A stretch of DNA of 47,509 bases from Methylococcales bacterium (GTDB lineage Bacteria > Pseudomonadota > Gammaproteobacteria > Methylococcales > Methylomonadaceae): contig JAQTOX010000004.1 in NCBI GenBank assembly GCA_028713055.1, positions 1-47,509 of the forward strand. Direction: 5' to 3'. Below the pieces are notes generated by a model. The model did not search any database. It was not told the DNA's origin and was given only the letters and a program-made list of their open reading frames with translations. Of this stretch, positions 31,849 through 42,104 are shown piece after piece. The position numbers and the translations under genes are program-made. Every line of letters begins with the position of its first letter. Position 1 is the first letter of the stretch.

Positions 31849-33429
31849 ATGCCCCAAAACCTTAGTGAATTACAACGCCGTCGCACGTTTGCGATTATTT
31901 CTCACCCCGACGCGGGTAAAACCACTGTTACTGAAAAATTACTTTTATTCGGAGGGGCAATTCAATTAGCCGGTTCAGTCAAAGGACGTAAGGCCGCACG
32001 CCACGCTACATCTGATTGGATGGAAATGGAAAAAGAACGTGGGATTTCCGTCACCACATCTGTGATGCAGTTTGAACACAAAGATTGCGTGATTAACTTG
32101 CTTGACACACCGGGGCATGAGGATTTTTCCGAAGATACTTATCGCACGTTAACGGCAGTCGATTCGGCGTTAATGATTATTGACGTGGCAAAAGGCGTTG
32201 AAGAACGCACGATTAACTTGATGGAAGTGTGCCGTCTGCGAACCACGCCGATTTTAACGTTTATCAATAAATTAGACCGCGAAGGACGCGAACCGATTGA
32301 ATTGTTAGACGAAGTCGAACACGTTTTAAAAATCCAATGTGCGCCGATGACGTGGCCAATCGGTATGGGTAAACGTTTCAAAGGCGTTTACCACCTTTAC
32401 AAAGACGAAATCCATTTGTTTAGCGCACAACACGGCGGAAAAATCGCTGAAGCTGAAGTGATTAAAGGCTTAGAAAATCCAAAACTCGATGAGTTAATCG
32501 GCGACCAAGCCCAAGAATTACGCGACGAAATTGATTTAGTGAAAGGTGCAAGCCACGAATTTAATTTGGATGCGTATTTAGCAGGTACTTTAACGCCAGT
32601 ATTTTTTGGTTCAGCGGTAAATAATTTTGGAATTTTAGAATTACTCGATGCGTTTGCCGAATACGCGCCCTCGCCTTTAGCACGAAAAGCCGTGCAGCGC
32701 GACGTGTCGCCATCGGAAGAAAAATTCACCGGATTTGTGTTTAAAGTTCAGGCGAATATGGATCCATCACATCGTGACCGTGTAGCATTTTTGCGTGTGT
32801 GTTCGGGAAAATTTGAAAGAGGAATGAAAATTCACCACGTTCGATTAGGAAAAAGTATTCTCGTGCCTAACGCGATTACCTTTCAAGCGGCGACCCGAAA
32901 TACAGTTGAGGAAGCTTATGCTGGCGACATTATCGGCTTGCACAATCACGGTACGATTCAAGTGGGTGACACGTTTACGCAAGGTGAAACCTTGAAATAT
33001 GGCGGTATTCCGTATTTTGCGCCTGAATTATTCCGTCGGGTGGTTTTGAAAGACCCACTTCGCGCGAAAGCATTGCAAAAAGGCTTAATTCAATTGACCG
33101 AAGAAGGCGCAACACAATTATTTCGTCCGCTCAAAAACAACGATTTAATTTTAGGAGCGGTCGGCGTGTTGCAGTTTGACGTAACGGCGTATCGTTTAAA
33201 AAGTGAATACAACGTGGAATGCGTTTATGACGCGATTCCGATTTCCGCAGTGCGTTGGGTGAGTTCTGAAAATTCAGCAAAACTTGAAGAATTCAAACGC
33301 AAAGCCTTTGATAATTTGGCTGAAGATGGTGGTGGTTATTTGGTGTATGTAGCGAATAGTCGAGTAAATTTACAACTTGCCGAAGAGCGTTATCCCGATA
33401 TTAAATTTAGTTCAACGCGAGAGTTGTAA
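31849..33429 (+). CDS. prfC: Peptide chain release factor 3
   Basis: A 526-residue GTPase that recycles release factors 1 and 2 from the ribosome. The G-domain is complete: [15 protein letters not shown] (G1), ERGISVTTS (G2), [12 protein letters not shown] (G3) and NKLDREGRE (G4). The later domains have [14 protein letters not shown] and VGVLQFDV, typical of RF3. Length is normal. It converges with rsmA across a gap of 204 bases with several inverted repeats. Confidence 0.95.
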   Translation: MPQNLSELQRRRTFAIISHPDAGKTTVTEKLLLFGGAIQLAGSVKGRKAARHATSDWMEMEKERGISVTTSVMQFEHKDCVINLLDTPGHEDFSEDTYRTLTAVDSALMIIDVAKGVEERTINLMEVCRLRTTPILTFINKLDREGREPIELLDEVEHVLKIQCAPMTWPIGMGKRFKGVYHLYKDEIHLFSAQHGGKIAEAEVIKGLENPKLDELIGDQAQELRDEIDLVKGASHEFNLDAYLAGTLTPVFFGSAVNNFGILELLDAFAEYAPSPLARKAVQRDVSPSEEKFTGFVFKVQANMDPSHRDRVAFLRVCSGKFERGMKIHHVRLGKSILVPNAITFQAATRNTVEEAYAGDIIGLHNHGTIQVGDTFTQGETLKYGGIPYFAPELFRRVVLKDPLRAKALQKGLIQLTEEGATQLFRPLKNNDLILGAVGVLQFDVTAYRLKSEYNVECVYDAIPISAVRWVSSENSAKLEEFKRKAFDNLAEDGGGYLVYVANSRVNLQLAEERYPDIKFSSTREL

Positions 33430-33438
33430 ATTCAAGGC

Positions 33439-33474
33439 AAAAAAAATGCAGCATCAAAATAGTCGATGCTGCAT
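33439..33474 (-). terminator. Terminator of the pdxA-rsmA operon
   Basis: On the minus strand ATGCAGCATC pairs with GATGCTGCAT (10 base pairs), followed by eight T. It is 160 bases after rsmA. It could also mark the end of prfC, although no T-run is on that side. Confidence 0.75.
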
Positions 33475-33522
33475 TGAAACAGAGAAGGGATATAAGACTC
33501 TCAAAGTCAACGCTAGAGGACT

Positions 33523-33550
33523 GAAACACCCCCACGAATATGGGGAAGAT
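33523..33550. repeat. Single type I-E CRISPR-repeat-like sequence
   Basis: GAAACACCCCCACGAATATG plus GGGAAGAT, 28 bases. It resembles the reverse complement of a known I-E repeat form (GTCTTCCCCACG, then CGTGGGGGTGTTTC) except in the loop. Only one copy is visible, with no spacers or cas genes, so there is no array here. The likeness is from memory. Confidence 0.25.
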
Positions 33551-33600
33551 ACTTTGAAGAGTGGCTACATTTTATCGGCAAATTATGACATTGAAAATAT

Positions 33601-33626
33601 GACAAATTGTCGCGCGACAATTTGTC
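33601..33626. repeat. Perfect 26-bp palindrome
   Basis: GACAAATTGTCGC followed by its exact reverse complement, with no loop, eight bases after the rsmA stop. It may be a terminator-like stem or a protein-binding site. Confidence 0.7.
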
Positions 33627-33633
33627 GCTGGTT

Positions 33634-34431
33634 TCACTCAACGTTGATTGGTTTTCGACTGAGAGCATTCGCCAATAACGCAAAATCGCTCAAACTGATA
33701 TTTTCAGCTCTCAAATTAGCGTCAATTCCTAATTCCGTAATTTCAGTTTCCGATAATGATTTTTTCAATGAATTTCGTAATGTTTTACGACGTTGTGAAA
33801 AGGCTTCGGTAACAAGTTTACTGAGCGTTTGCACGTCATCGACTTCAACAGGCGGTTTGGAATAGGGTACTAAACGCACCATTGCAGACATGACTTGTGG
33901 CACAGGATTAAAACTTTCTGGCGGCACATCGAATAGCCATTCTGTCGCGCAATAATACTGCATCATGACGCTCAACCGCCCATAAGACTTACCATTCGGC
34001 ATCGCACAAATTCGATTCACCACCTCTTTTTGCAACATGAAAATCATATCCGCAACGCAGTCGGTAGTTTCGAGCAAATGAAACATCAACGGGGTGGAAA
34101 TGTTGTAAGGCAAATTACCAATGATGTGCAGTTTTTCACCTTCTGGTGCAAGCGCGGCAAAATCAAAACGCAATGCGTCTGCGCTGTGAATTTTCAAATT
34201 TGTTTGTGTCGCGAATTTATATTCCAACCAGGTCACTAAATCGCGGTCGAGTTCTACCACGTCTAAATGCGTCACTTTTTTAAGTAGCGGTTCAGTTAAT
34301 GCGCCCTGCCCCGCGCCAATTTCTACCCAATGTTGACCGCTCTGAATCATCGCACTCGCAATAATGTTATTGATGATGTTGTGGTCATGCAGAAAATTTT
34401 GTCCAAACCGTTTACGTGCTTGATGTGCCAT
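33634..34431 (-). CDS. rsmA: 16S rRNA dimethyladenosine transferase
   Basis: A 265-residue methyltransferase (KsgA) that dimethylates two adjacent adenosines near the 3' end of 16S rRNA in late 30S assembly. RKRFGQNFLHD is the family start, EIGAGQGALTEPLL binds S-adenosylmethionine and GNLPYNISTPLMF is the catalytic NLPY motif. The C-terminal part (FSQRRKTLRNSLK) is typical. The ATG overlaps the pdxA stop by one base (TAATG). The pdxA-rsmA order is conserved in gammaproteobacteria. Confidence 0.95.
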   Translation of the reverse strand: MAHQARKRFGQNFLHDHNIINNIIASAMIQSGQHWVEIGAGQGALTEPLLKKVTHLDVVELDRDLVTWLEYKFATQTNLKIHSADALRFDFAALAPEGEKLHIIGNLPYNISTPLMFHLLETTDCVADMIFMLQKEVVNRICAMPNGKSYGRLSVMMQYYCATEWLFDVPPESFNPVPQVMSAMVRLVPYSKPPVEVDDVQTLSKLVTEAFSQRRKTLRNSLKKSLSETEITELGIDANLRAENISLSDFALLANALSRKPINVE

Positions 34432-35417
34432 TAAGAATTACTCATTGTGATTGCTGTTTGTAGTGCGTATTGCAAACTACCTAAATCGGCGCGTCCTGTT
34501 CCTGCTAAATCTAACGCGGTGCCATGATCCACCGATGTACGAATAATCGGCAAACCAAGCGTGATGTTGACCGCTCGCCCAAAACCTTTGTATTTCAAAA
34601 CGGGCAACCCCTGATCGTGATACATCGCCAAAACTGCGTCAGCCGTTTGAAGATATTTATTTGTAAATAACGTATCAGCAGGCAACGCCCCTTGTAAATT
34701 CATGCCTTCGGCACGTAACTTTTCGAGTGTCGGATTGATAATGTCAATTTCCTCGTGTCCTAAATAACCACTTTCACCGGCGTGTGGATTCAAACCGCAC
34801 ACTAAAATTTTGGGTTGTTCGATATGAAAACGATTTTTTAAATTGCGGTGCAAAATTCGAATAACTATCTCTAAACGTTCTGGCGTAATCGCCGCACTCA
34901 CTTCAGAAAGTGGTAAATGCGTTGTCACTAACGCCACACGTAATCCTTCAGTCGCGAGCATCATCACGGGATGACCGCCAGTTTGCAATGCAATGTGTTC
35001 CGTGTGACCGGTAAACGCAAAACCACCTTCGTTAATTACACCTTTATGCACCGGCGCAGTCACCATCGCGGCAAATTTTTTATTCAAACAACCGTCTATG
35101 GCGCGGTCTAAAAGTTCGAGGACATAGCCACTATTTTCATGATTCAACACGCCAGCTTGCACAGGTGCTTTTAACGCCACAGGTAAAATCGTCAAATGTC
35201 CTTTTGGTAAGTGATGGCGCGGTACACTTGAATCGAAATGATGCAAAGTAAGCGGTAAATCCAATTGTTTAGCGCGTTGTTGTAACAATTCTGCATCCGC
35301 CAAAACCACTAATTCACAAGCTGGCAAAATTTCTTGAGCCAATTGAATACACAAATCTGCGCCAATGCCAGCCGGTTCACCGGCGGTTAAAACAATACGT
35401 GGTGGACGAGAAATCAT
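34431..35417 (-). CDS. pdxA: 4-hydroxythreonine-4-phosphate dehydrogenase
   Basis: A 328-residue enzyme of pyridoxal phosphate synthesis. It opens with [17 protein letters not shown]. Metal-binding His are in [23 protein letters not shown] and [11 protein letters not shown], and the end has [15 protein letters not shown]. Length is normal. Its ATG overlaps the stop of a large RTX exoprotein gene by four bases (ATGA), so this core enzyme is coupled to an exported protein, which is unusual. Confidence 0.95.
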   Translation of the reverse strand: MISRPPRIVLTAGEPAGIGADLCIQLAQEILPACELVVLADAELLQQRAKQLDLPLTLHHFDSSVPRHHLPKGHLTILPVALKAPVQAGVLNHENSGYVLELLDRAIDGCLNKKFAAMVTAPVHKGVINEGGFAFTGHTEHIALQTGGHPVMMLATEGLRVALVTTHLPLSEVSAAITPERLEIVIRILHRNLKNRFHIEQPKILVCGLNPHAGESGYLGHEEIDIINPTLEKLRAEGMNLQGALPADTLFTNKYLQTADAVLAMYHDQGLPVLKYKGFGRAVNITLGLPIIRTSVDHGTALDLAGTGRADLGSLQYALQTAITMSNS

Positions 35418-37594
35418 AAAACTGTTCCGACAATGGTTAACGCCGCACTTGAATCAACGTTTGCCGCGTTAATATCATTTAAAACATCGGCTTTGTTGTG
35501 TCTGTCGCCATCGGCAAATTCAAGAATTTCAATATCATTTAAAATATCTCTGCCATCGAGAATACCGGTATTTGCTGAATTACTGTATTCAACAACTAAC
35601 TGAGCAACACCGCTGGCATCTGGATTTAACGTAATTTGATAATCCTCATACGCGCCAGTAAAAACGGCAATATCTACACCATCACCGCCATTCAATTCGT
35701 CATCGCCGTCGCCACCATTTAACGTATCGTTACCGCCCTCACCGTTAATCGTGTCATTACCGCCACTGCCTTCAAAATTATTATTCGTCGTGCCGCCTGA
35801 TTTTTCTTGAAGCAAATTGTTTAACTCGTTGCCAATACCGTCAATGGCTTTCACACCCGACAATGTTAGCCATTCCACATTTTCACTTTGCGCCAAATCA
35901 AACGAGACGGACGAAATAATTTGATCTTGTTCGCCGCCATTTTTCTCTTCAACAATTACGTCCTGCGTATTTTGCATAATGTACACATCATCACCATTGC
36001 CACCAATCAACGTGTCCATTCCTAAACCGCCGTCTAAGGTATCCGCGCCATCGCCGCCAATTAACAAATCATTTCCTGCCATTCCACTGAGTAAATTATC
36101 ACCAATGCTACCCGTAATAACGTTGTCACCTTTGTTACCTGTACCGCTATTTCCTTTGCCTTGCGCGTCATCCAAAATCAAATTTTCAATATTTGCACCC
36201 AACACATAATTGGACTTGCTAGTTACCGTATCGTTGCCACCGATGGTAATGTTTGCATTGCTTTCGGTAACAATATCTTTGCTGTTATCAACAAAATAAC
36301 TGTCATCGCCATCGCCACCCGTCATGCTGTCAACACCAGCACCACCGTTTAACGTGTCTTTGCCAAGTCCGCCATCTAACGTGTCGTTGCCTTCACCGCC
36401 ATCTAGTTTGTCGTTGCCACTGCCAGCGATAAGTTTGTCATTACCTTTGCCGCCGATTAACGTATCGTCGCCATTGCCAGCATCAATTAAATCGTTACCC
36501 AAACCACCGTCTAAAAGATCATTTCCCGCATTACCTCGTAAAGTATCTGCGCCCGCTAATCCCGTAATCGAATCATTTTTTTCAGAGCCAATAAGTAGTT
36601 TTGCAGCATTTGACGGCGCAGTGAGTGTCAAACCATCAAAAAATGGCTTTATTGGTGGTTTAGGCGGTACTGGTATTGGAATAGGCGGTATTGGTTTAGC
36701 GGGTACTGCTGGAATAATGGGTTGAAAAATTTGCAGCCCTTTATCTTTGTCTGCAACATAAGCGTTACCATTATTGACCGCGACATCGTAAGCCCAGCCA
36801 GAAGTATCATAGTTTCCAATCAACGTTGGATTGCGTGGATTACTTACGTCAATTACTTGCAACCCCGAATCTTTATCTGCGACATAAGCCACATTATTTG
36901 AAACGGTAACGGCTTCGGCTGCACCAGTGGTGTTGTAATTACCAAGCAATTTCGGTTGTGACGGGTTGCTAACATCGATAATTTCTAAACCGCTATCGTT
37001 GTCTGCGACATAAACTGTATTCCCAACAACCGCTACATCCACAGAATACCCATCCGTTTTATAACTGCTGATTAACGTTGGATTCGCCGCGTTGCTTATA
37101 TCGATAAGTTGCAGACCTTCGTACCAATCGGCGACAAACGCAATGTTGTCTTTAATCGTTATATTTTCTGACGCGCCATAATAGCTGCCTAATAAAACTG
37201 GAGATGACGGCGTACTAATATCAATAATTTGTAATCCATTGCTCTCATCGGCAACAAAGGCTTTATTACCAACTACTTTCACCGCCGTTGCATAACCTGC
37301 TGTCGCGTAATTGCCGATGAATGTGGGATTTGCAGCGTTACTAATATCAATAATCTGCAATCCACTGTTTCCATCAGCAATGAACGCCATATTTCCAGAC
37401 ACCTCTATTCCAAATGCGGTACCTGACGTGTCGTAACTTCCTAACTGTTTAGGTTTGGCGGAATTGCTAATATCACAAATAACAAGCCCACTTTTATTGG
37501 TAGCTAAATAGGCGTTATTACCCACTATTGCTACGCCATAATTAAAATCGCTGGTAACGTAATTACCCACTAAATTGAATGTTGAATTAGTCAT
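35414..37594 (-). CDS. Exoprotein: seven-bladed LVIVD propeller plus RTX repeats
   Basis: A 726-residue acidic protein without a signal peptide or cysteine-rich parts, fitting type I secretion. Residues about 1-290 contain six full LVIVD units and one partial (for example [20 protein letters not shown]); with the N-terminal strand they can close a seven-bladed beta-propeller. A Pro-rich linker follows (about 292-315). Residues about 320-640 carry RTX nonapeptides of GGxGxDxL type that bind calcium, and a terminal module ends [20 protein letters not shown] lies upstream. The stop overlaps pdxA. No secretion genes are in the window. Role is unknown; adhesion or matrix is a guess. Confidence 0.8.
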   Translation of the reverse strand: MTNSTFNLVGNYVTSDFNYGVAIVGNNAYLATNKSGLVICDISNSAKPKQLGSYDTSGTAFGIEVSGNMAFIADGNSGLQIIDISNAANPTFIGNYATAGYATAVKVVGNKAFVADESNGLQIIDISTPSSPVLLGSYYGASENITIKDNIAFVADWYEGLQLIDISNAANPTLISSYKTDGYSVDVAVVGNTVYVADNDSGLEIIDVSNPSQPKLLGNYNTTGAAEAVTVSNNVAYVADKDSGLQVIDVSNPRNPTLIGNYDTSGWAYDVAVNNGNAYVADKDKGLQIFQPIIPAVPAKPIPPIPIPVPPKPPIKPFFDGLTLTAPSNAAKLLIGSEKNDSITGLAGADTLRGNAGNDLLDGGLGNDLIDAGNGDDTLIGGKGNDKLIAGSGNDKLDGGEGNDTLDGGLGKDTLNGGAGVDSMTGGDGDDSYFVDNSKDIVTESNANITIGGNDTVTSKSNYVLGANIENLILDDAQGKGNSGTGNKGDNVITGSIGDNLLSGMAGNDLLIGGDGADTLDGGLGMDTLIGGNGDDVYIMQNTQDVIVEEKNGGEQDQIISSVSFDLAQSENVEWLTLSGVKAIDGIGNELNNLLQEKSGGTTNNNFEGSGGNDTINGEGGNDTLNGGDGDDELNGGDGVDIAVFTGAYEDYQITLNPDASGVAQLVVEYSNSANTGILDGRDILNDIEILEFADGDRHNKADVLNDINAANVDSSAALTIVGTVL

Positions 37595-37621
37595 TTTGTA
37601 TTCCTGCTTATTTGTAATTAT

Positions 37622-38284
37622 TTACCGCTCTCTGCGACTAGATTCTGTATTCACAGGTTTAGAATCTTCGCATCCTGTTCTACGACTACATAACGGCTCA
37701 TTTGCATTATTCGTTTTTACTGCGGGTGGCGGTGTTTGAGGTGTCGGAACTTCCACTACGTCTTGTTTTTTAACAGGTGGTGAAATGACTACGGGTGAAG
37801 ACGTTGGCTCAACATTTCGTGGTGTTCTCACTGCTGGCGTAGGCGTTTGAGGGGCATATTCCGGCTCAACATTTCGTGGTCGTCTCACCGCTGGTTGTGT
37901 TTGATATGACGACTCTTGCTCTATAACGTGACGCTGCTGTTGCCGTTGACGTAACAGCTCAATTCTTTGCCGTTCTAATTCCAATTGTTCTTGACGTAGT
38001 CGCTCCTCATTCTGTGAATTTGAATACGATCTATAATTGTTTTCTTCGGATTCTTGCTCATATCGAGGATTTTGGGGGTGACGATGATGATGTTCTCGCT
38101 CTTCTGTTTCATACCGAGGTGTTGGGTACTGCTGGCGATTGTAATAGGGTTCGGAATCATCAGAATGCGTGTGTATTGTTCTTGTTGTTGCCGTATGTGT
38201 AGTACATCCACTTAATAAAACAGAACCTAAAATGATAGCGGCGCCAAAACTGCGATAATTTTTTTCTTTCACGTGTTTCTCCAT
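37622..38284 (-). CDS. Pro/Arg/Gln-rich lipoprotein
   Basis: A 220-residue lipoprotein with a signal peptide of about 26 residues ending in the lipobox LLSGC. The mature part is low in complexity: His-, Glu- and Tyr-rich (EEREHHHRHPQ), then a Gln/Arg/Leu coiled coil, then two copies of a Pro-rich unit with PRNVEP. It lies 27 bases before the LVIVD-RTX gene on the same strand, so both are likely co-expressed and may act at the surface together. No family recognised. Confidence 0.65.
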   Translation of the reverse strand: MEKHVKEKNYRSFGAAIILGSVLLSGCTTHTATTRTIHTHSDDSEPYYNRQQYPTPRYETEEREHHHRHPQNPRYEQESEENNYRSYSNSQNEERLRQEQLELERQRIELLRQRQQQRHVIEQESSYQTQPAVRRPRNVEPEYAPQTPTPAVRTPRNVEPTSSPVVISPPVKKQDVVEVPTPQTPPPAVKTNNANEPLCSRRTGCEDSKPVNTESSRRER

Positions 38285-38351
38285 TCGATTATTGAGGGTG
38301 ACGTGAACAAATGTATTGATGATTATTCACGCCACTTCAACGTCTAAAACA

Positions 38352-39569
38352 TTATTTTGCGTAATGTGTTTCGATGTAACGTTGCACAATTGCTTGGAAT
38401 TCTTCGGCAATGTGGTCGCCTTTTAGGGTAACGGTTTTTTCGCCATCTTCATAAACGGGTGCAACAGGTGATTCGCCCGTTCCAGGTAAACTGATACCAA
38501 TGTTGGCGTTTTTACTTTCGCCAGGACCATTGACGACACAACCCATTACAGCGACTTCCATGGTTTCAACACCGGCGTATTTTTCGCGCCAAACAGGCAT
38601 TTGGTCACGCAAATAGGTTTGAATGTTCAAGGCGAGTTTTTGGAAATAATCGCTAGTTGTTCGTCCACAGCCTGGGCAAGAAATCACCATCGGTGTAAAT
38701 GCCCGAAATCCCATTGTTTGCAGAATTTCTTGTCCGACAATTACTTCTTGGGTACGAGACGCACCAGGTTCTGGGGTGAGAGAAATTCGAATCGTGTCGC
38801 CAATCCCTTGTTGCATCAGCACCGATAACGCTGCCGCCGAAGACACAATCCCTTTTGAACCCATACCGGCTTCGGTCAATCCTAAATGCAGTGCATAATC
38901 GCAACGTGCTGATAAATCTTCATAAATCGAAATCAGTTCTTGAACGTTGCTGATTTTGCACGACAGAATGATTTTGTCTTTGCCTAACCCTAGTTCTTCA
39001 GCTTTCGCGGCACTTTCTAACGCAGATAACACAATCGCTTTTCGTGCCACGGCGGCTAATGGTTCAGGTTGTGCGAGTTGACGATTTTCATCAAGCAAGC
39101 GGGTCAAAACTGATTGATCCAAACTGCCACCGTTTACACCGATTCGTACGGGTTTGTTATATTGGCAGGCGAATTCAATCATTTGCTGAAATTGTGGGTC
39201 ACGCGCTTTGCCACGTCCGACGTTACCTGGATTGATGCGGTATTTATCTAACGCTGCCGCGCAATCGGGATATTTTTCAAGCAATTTATGCCCGTTAAAA
39301 TGAAAGTCGCCAATAATCGGGACGAAACAATTTTGTGCAATCAATTGTTCTTTTATCGATGCAACAGCAGCTGCGGCTTCTTCGGAGTTGACCGTAATTC
39401 GTACCATTTCTGAACCTGCGGTCGCAAGTTCGATAATCTGATTAACAGTGGCTTTAACGTTAGCGGTGTCAGTGTTTGTCATCGATTGCACCACAATCGG
39501 TGCGCCGCCACCAACTTTGACATTGCCGACTAAAACTTGTTGCGTGATTTTTCTAAGACGTGTGGACAT
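38352..39569 (-). CDS. ispG: 4-hydroxy-3-methylbut-2-en-1-yl diphosphate synthase
   Basis: A 405-residue iron-sulfur enzyme (GcpE) of the MEP isoprenoid pathway. I chose the ATG at 39569, as the family starts just before [20 protein letters not shown]; the frame is open further but codes an unlikely hydrophobic stretch. The N-terminal barrel has [11 protein letters not shown] and [15 protein letters not shown]. Cluster ligands are in [13 protein letters not shown] and [11 protein letters not shown]. Length fits the bacterial form. Confidence 0.95.
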   Translation of the reverse strand: MSTRLRKITQQVLVGNVKVGGGAPIVVQSMTNTDTANVKATVNQIIELATAGSEMVRITVNSEEAAAAVASIKEQLIAQNCFVPIIGDFHFNGHKLLEKYPDCAAALDKYRINPGNVGRGKARDPQFQQMIEFACQYNKPVRIGVNGGSLDQSVLTRLLDENRQLAQPEPLAAVARKAIVLSALESAAKAEELGLGKDKIILSCKISNVQELISIYEDLSARCDYALHLGLTEAGMGSKGIVSSAAALSVLMQQGIGDTIRISLTPEPGASRTQEVIVGQEILQTMGFRAFTPMVISCPGCGRTTSDYFQKLALNIQTYLRDQMPVWREKYAGVETMEVAVMGCVVNGPGESKNANIGISLPGTGESPVAPVYEDGEKTVTLKGDHIAEEFQAIVQRYIETHYAK

Positions 39570-39717
39570 AGTGTTGTTAATAGTTTTAAAAAATGATAAT
39601 TGTACAGGCAATTGATATTTTCTTGTTCCACGGCGCAAATAAATACAGTTGAAATTGCCAATTAAATTTACAATTAGTTTGAACTTCAAACATAAATTTA
39701 GGACAAATATGACCACG

Positions 39718-39744
39718 GCAAGCAAGCAAGCAAGCAAGCAAGCA
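39718..39744. repeat. Tetranucleotide (GCAA) microsatellite
   Basis: Six full GCAA units plus GCA. The run sits three codons into a short ATG frame ([12 protein letters not shown]-stop), a position seen in phase-variable genes of other bacteria. No long gene is reached in any frame here; the longest frame of the three continues to about 39830. Confidence 0.85.
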
Positions 39745-39793
39745 TAAAAATTATGTTGCCGCTTTAAGCTGCGTCAAATTTTTCTTTTTCGAT

Positions 39794-39826
39794 AACCCGC
39801 CAGTGCATTGCATTCGCGGGTTTTTT
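39794..39826 (+). terminator. Rightward terminator after the microsatellite unit
   Basis: AACCCGC pairs with GCGGGTT around a 15-base loop, followed by TTTTTT. No known gene precedes it, so it would end a short transcript of about 120 bases starting near the microsatellite. Confidence 0.7.
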
Positions 39827-39846
39827 ATTGTCTGAAGTTTAAGCAC

Positions 39847-39980
39847 TAAAGCACATCCCCCAGCCTTTCAGGCTGCCCCCTTCAAAGGGGGCGAAAGATT
39901 AAAAAGCATTTGATTTTGATTTTAATGGTTTTTCCCTTTTTGAAGGGGAAGGCTCGAAGAGCAGAAGGGGATTTGCTTTA
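39847..39980. mobile_element. MITE-like palindromic element, copy 1
   Basis: About 134 bases with 14-base imperfect terminal inverted repeats (TAAAGCACATCCCC at one end, the complement of GGGGATTTGCTTTA at the other) and an internal hairpin (GCCCCCTTCAAAGGGGGC). The same element is found at 41961-42094 in the same orientation. TA at both outer ends could be a target duplication. Confidence 0.7.
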
Positions 39981-40028
39981 AACGTAACATCAACGAAATT
40001 ATTTTTTTAATCACAAGAGGATTCAACA

Positions 40029-41954
40029 ATGGCTGTCAAAACAGGTACAAACAAAAAAGAAAAAATCAATGGTTCAGCATCTGACGATTCAATTTCAGGG
40101 CTAGCTGGCAGTGACACTTTAAACGGTGGCGCAGGTAATGATTTTATCGACGGCGGTGTCGATAACGATTTGCTCAACGGTGAAAACGGTAATGACACGT
40201 TAGTTGGCGGCGATGGTAAAGACACCTTAAACGGTGGCAGTGGTGACGATAAATTGGATGGTGGCAAAGATAACGACAAACTTTCTGGCGACGCAGGAAA
40301 CGATACGTTAAACGGTGGCACGGGGGCTGACACTATGACGGGCGGTGACGGCAACGATTATTATTTTGTCGATAATCTCAAAGATTCCGTCACGGAAACC
40401 AACAAAGTCGCTACCACTGGCGGCAATGACACCGTCGAAAGCGTGTTACTCAATTACACCCTGCCTGCAAATGTCGAAAATTTAGTTTTAGCTGGCATTG
40501 AACTCAGTAATGGCTCAGGTAACAAATTAGACAATGTCATCACGGGCAATTTAGCCGACAACTTTTTGAAAGGCGACGCAGGCAATGATTCATTAGTTGG
40601 CAACGAAGGCGTGGATACGCTCGACGGCGGTTTAGGCATGGATACGCTTGAAGGCGGTTCAGATTCTGACATCTATTTCATGAACAACACCGAAGACACC
40701 ATTGTCGAATATGAAGGCGGCGGCGATTTAGACCAAGTTAGTGCCACCGTTTCATTTAACTTGAACTCCGCACCAAACGTCGAAGCCCTCGAATTGTCTG
40801 GTGCAAAAGCCACTGACGGCACGGGTAATGACTTGAACAATCTGATTCAAGAAAAAGAAGGCGGCACCGTCGCTAATTCCCTCAACGGCATGGCAGGCGA
40901 TGACACGCTCGACGGTGCTGGCGGTGACGACACCTTAAATGGTGGCGAAGGTGATGACGTTTTAGATGGCGGCGACGGCAACGATACCGCTATCTACAAC
41001 AGCCTCAAATCAAATTATCAAATCGACACCAATCCCGATGCCGCTGGCGTGCCGCAAATTGTCGTTAAATATGTTGGTGATGCTGAAAGTGGTGGCATGG
41101 ATGAAGGTACTGATATTTTGTCGAACATCGAAACCATTCAATTCTCGGACGGTTCAACCATCAATGCCGCTGCTGTTTTAGATGGAACGTGGGCGCAAGA
41201 TTCAACGCCTGAAACGGTTGTTGATGGGGCAACCACAGAAGTCATTGAACCAACGCCTGACCCCGTTGTTCCTGAGCCTGTGGTACCAACTCCAGTCGTT
41301 GTTATTCCAGTACCTGTTACGCCAATTACACCGAAACCCACCACTTCAACAGGTTCGGCAAATGACAAGATTTTAATCAGTATCGATATGTCACAAGTGC
41401 AATACGGCACAAAAGACGCGGATACAATAACAGTTCCTAATTGGTCTAGTAAATGGGTTGACGGACGTGGTGGTAACGATACCATTACTGGTGCAAACTA
41501 CACGGATACTCTGGTTGGCGGGGCTGGCAATGATTTATTGAAGGGTGGTGCTAGTTATGGTGGTGATAATTCTTCCGACTATCTTATCGGTGGCTCTGGA
41601 ATTGATCACTTAGTTGGTGATGATGGTAATTGGTCAGATTATTTTATTTTCGGAGCAGGCGACACTGGCATTGGTGAGGCACGCGATGTGATTGAAGATT
41701 TTTACATGAAATATGACAAAATCGATTTGGCTGGCGCGACAGTGGCGGGTTCAGCGGGTTATGGTGTACCGCTTACTTTTATAGAAGCAAAACCTTTTAC
41801 CGCCATCAATCAGGTTCGTTATGAAACAGATTTTGACAATATACAAACCCTAGTTCAAATCAATTTGGACAGTGATTTTTCAACGGTGGAAGCCGAAATT
41901 GGTTTAACGGGTTTGATGAATTTGACGGCGGCGAATTTTATTTTGACGAAGTAG
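40029..41954 (+). CDS. RTX calcium-binding exoprotein
   Basis: A 641-residue acidic protein, no signal peptide. RTX nonapeptides (such as GGAGNDFIDGG) run over residues about 20-120 and again at about 180-330. A Pro/Val/Thr linker is at about 395-450, and a C-terminal serralysin-like RTX domain (residues about 475-641, with DGRGGNDTITGANYTDTLVG and DVIEDFYMKYDKIDLAG) likely carries the type I secretion signal. The central part is clearly homologous to that of the LVIVD-RTX protein at 35.4-37.6 kb (shared [13 protein letters not shown] and LNNL-QEK segments). A good ribosome site (AAGAGG) precedes it. MITE-like copies flank it on both sides. Confidence 0.85.
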   Translation: MAVKTGTNKKEKINGSASDDSISGLAGSDTLNGGAGNDFIDGGVDNDLLNGENGNDTLVGGDGKDTLNGGSGDDKLDGGKDNDKLSGDAGNDTLNGGTGADTMTGGDGNDYYFVDNLKDSVTETNKVATTGGNDTVESVLLNYTLPANVENLVLAGIELSNGSGNKLDNVITGNLADNFLKGDAGNDSLVGNEGVDTLDGGLGMDTLEGGSDSDIYFMNNTEDTIVEYEGGGDLDQVSATVSFNLNSAPNVEALELSGAKATDGTGNDLNNLIQEKEGGTVANSLNGMAGDDTLDGAGGDDTLNGGEGDDVLDGGDGNDTAIYNSLKSNYQIDTNPDAAGVPQIVVKYVGDAESGGMDEGTDILSNIETIQFSDGSTINAAAVLDGTWAQDSTPETVVDGATTEVIEPTPDPVVPEPVVPTPVVVIPVPVTPITPKPTTSTGSANDKILISIDMSQVQYGTKDADTITVPNWSSKWVDGRGGNDTITGANYTDTLVGGAGNDLLKGGASYGGDNSSDYLIGGSGIDHLVGDDGNWSDYFIFGAGDTGIGEARDVIEDFYMKYDKIDLAGATVAGSAGYGVPLTFIEAKPFTAINQVRYETDFDNIQTLVQINLDSDFSTVEAEIGLTGLMNLTAANFILTK

Positions 41955-41960
41955 GGGCTT

Positions 41961-42094
41961 TAAAGCAAATCCCCCAGCCTTTCAGGCTGCCCCCTTCAAA
42001 GGGGGCGAAAGAGTAAAAAGCAACCACTTTTGATTTTTAATGGTTTTCCCCCTTTGAAGGGGGAGCGGCGATAGCCGTAGGGGGATGTGCTTTA
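41961..42094. mobile_element. MITE-like palindromic element, copy 2
   Basis: The same 134-base element as at 39847-39980, here starting 6 bases after the RTX stop. Terminal repeats are TAAAGCAAATCCCC and the complement of GGGGATGTGCTTTA. The left 45 bases are almost the same in both copies, while the loop region differs more. Confidence 0.7.
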
Positions 42095-42104
42095 GTCGTG
42101 TATG

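Larger units (their letters stand above)
39570..40028. other. Gene-free region with microsatellite, terminator and repeat element
   Basis: No normal gene. It contains a GCAA tetranucleotide run (39718-39744) right after a 12-codon ATG frame that begins at 39710 with AGGA upstream, a rightward terminator (39794-39826) and a MITE-like element (39847-39980). The ribosome site AAGAGG of the RTX gene is at the right end. Confidence 0.6.

Noticed and set aside
33430-33633. A working CRISPR array between prfC and rsmA
   Set aside because: Only one repeat-like sequence is present, with no second copy, spacers or cas genes.
35979-36725. Pro/Ser-rich plus-strand frames opposite the RTX protein
   Set aside because: Gly-Asp-rich RTX codons read in reverse give long Pro/Ser frames. 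They lack ribosome sites and family features.
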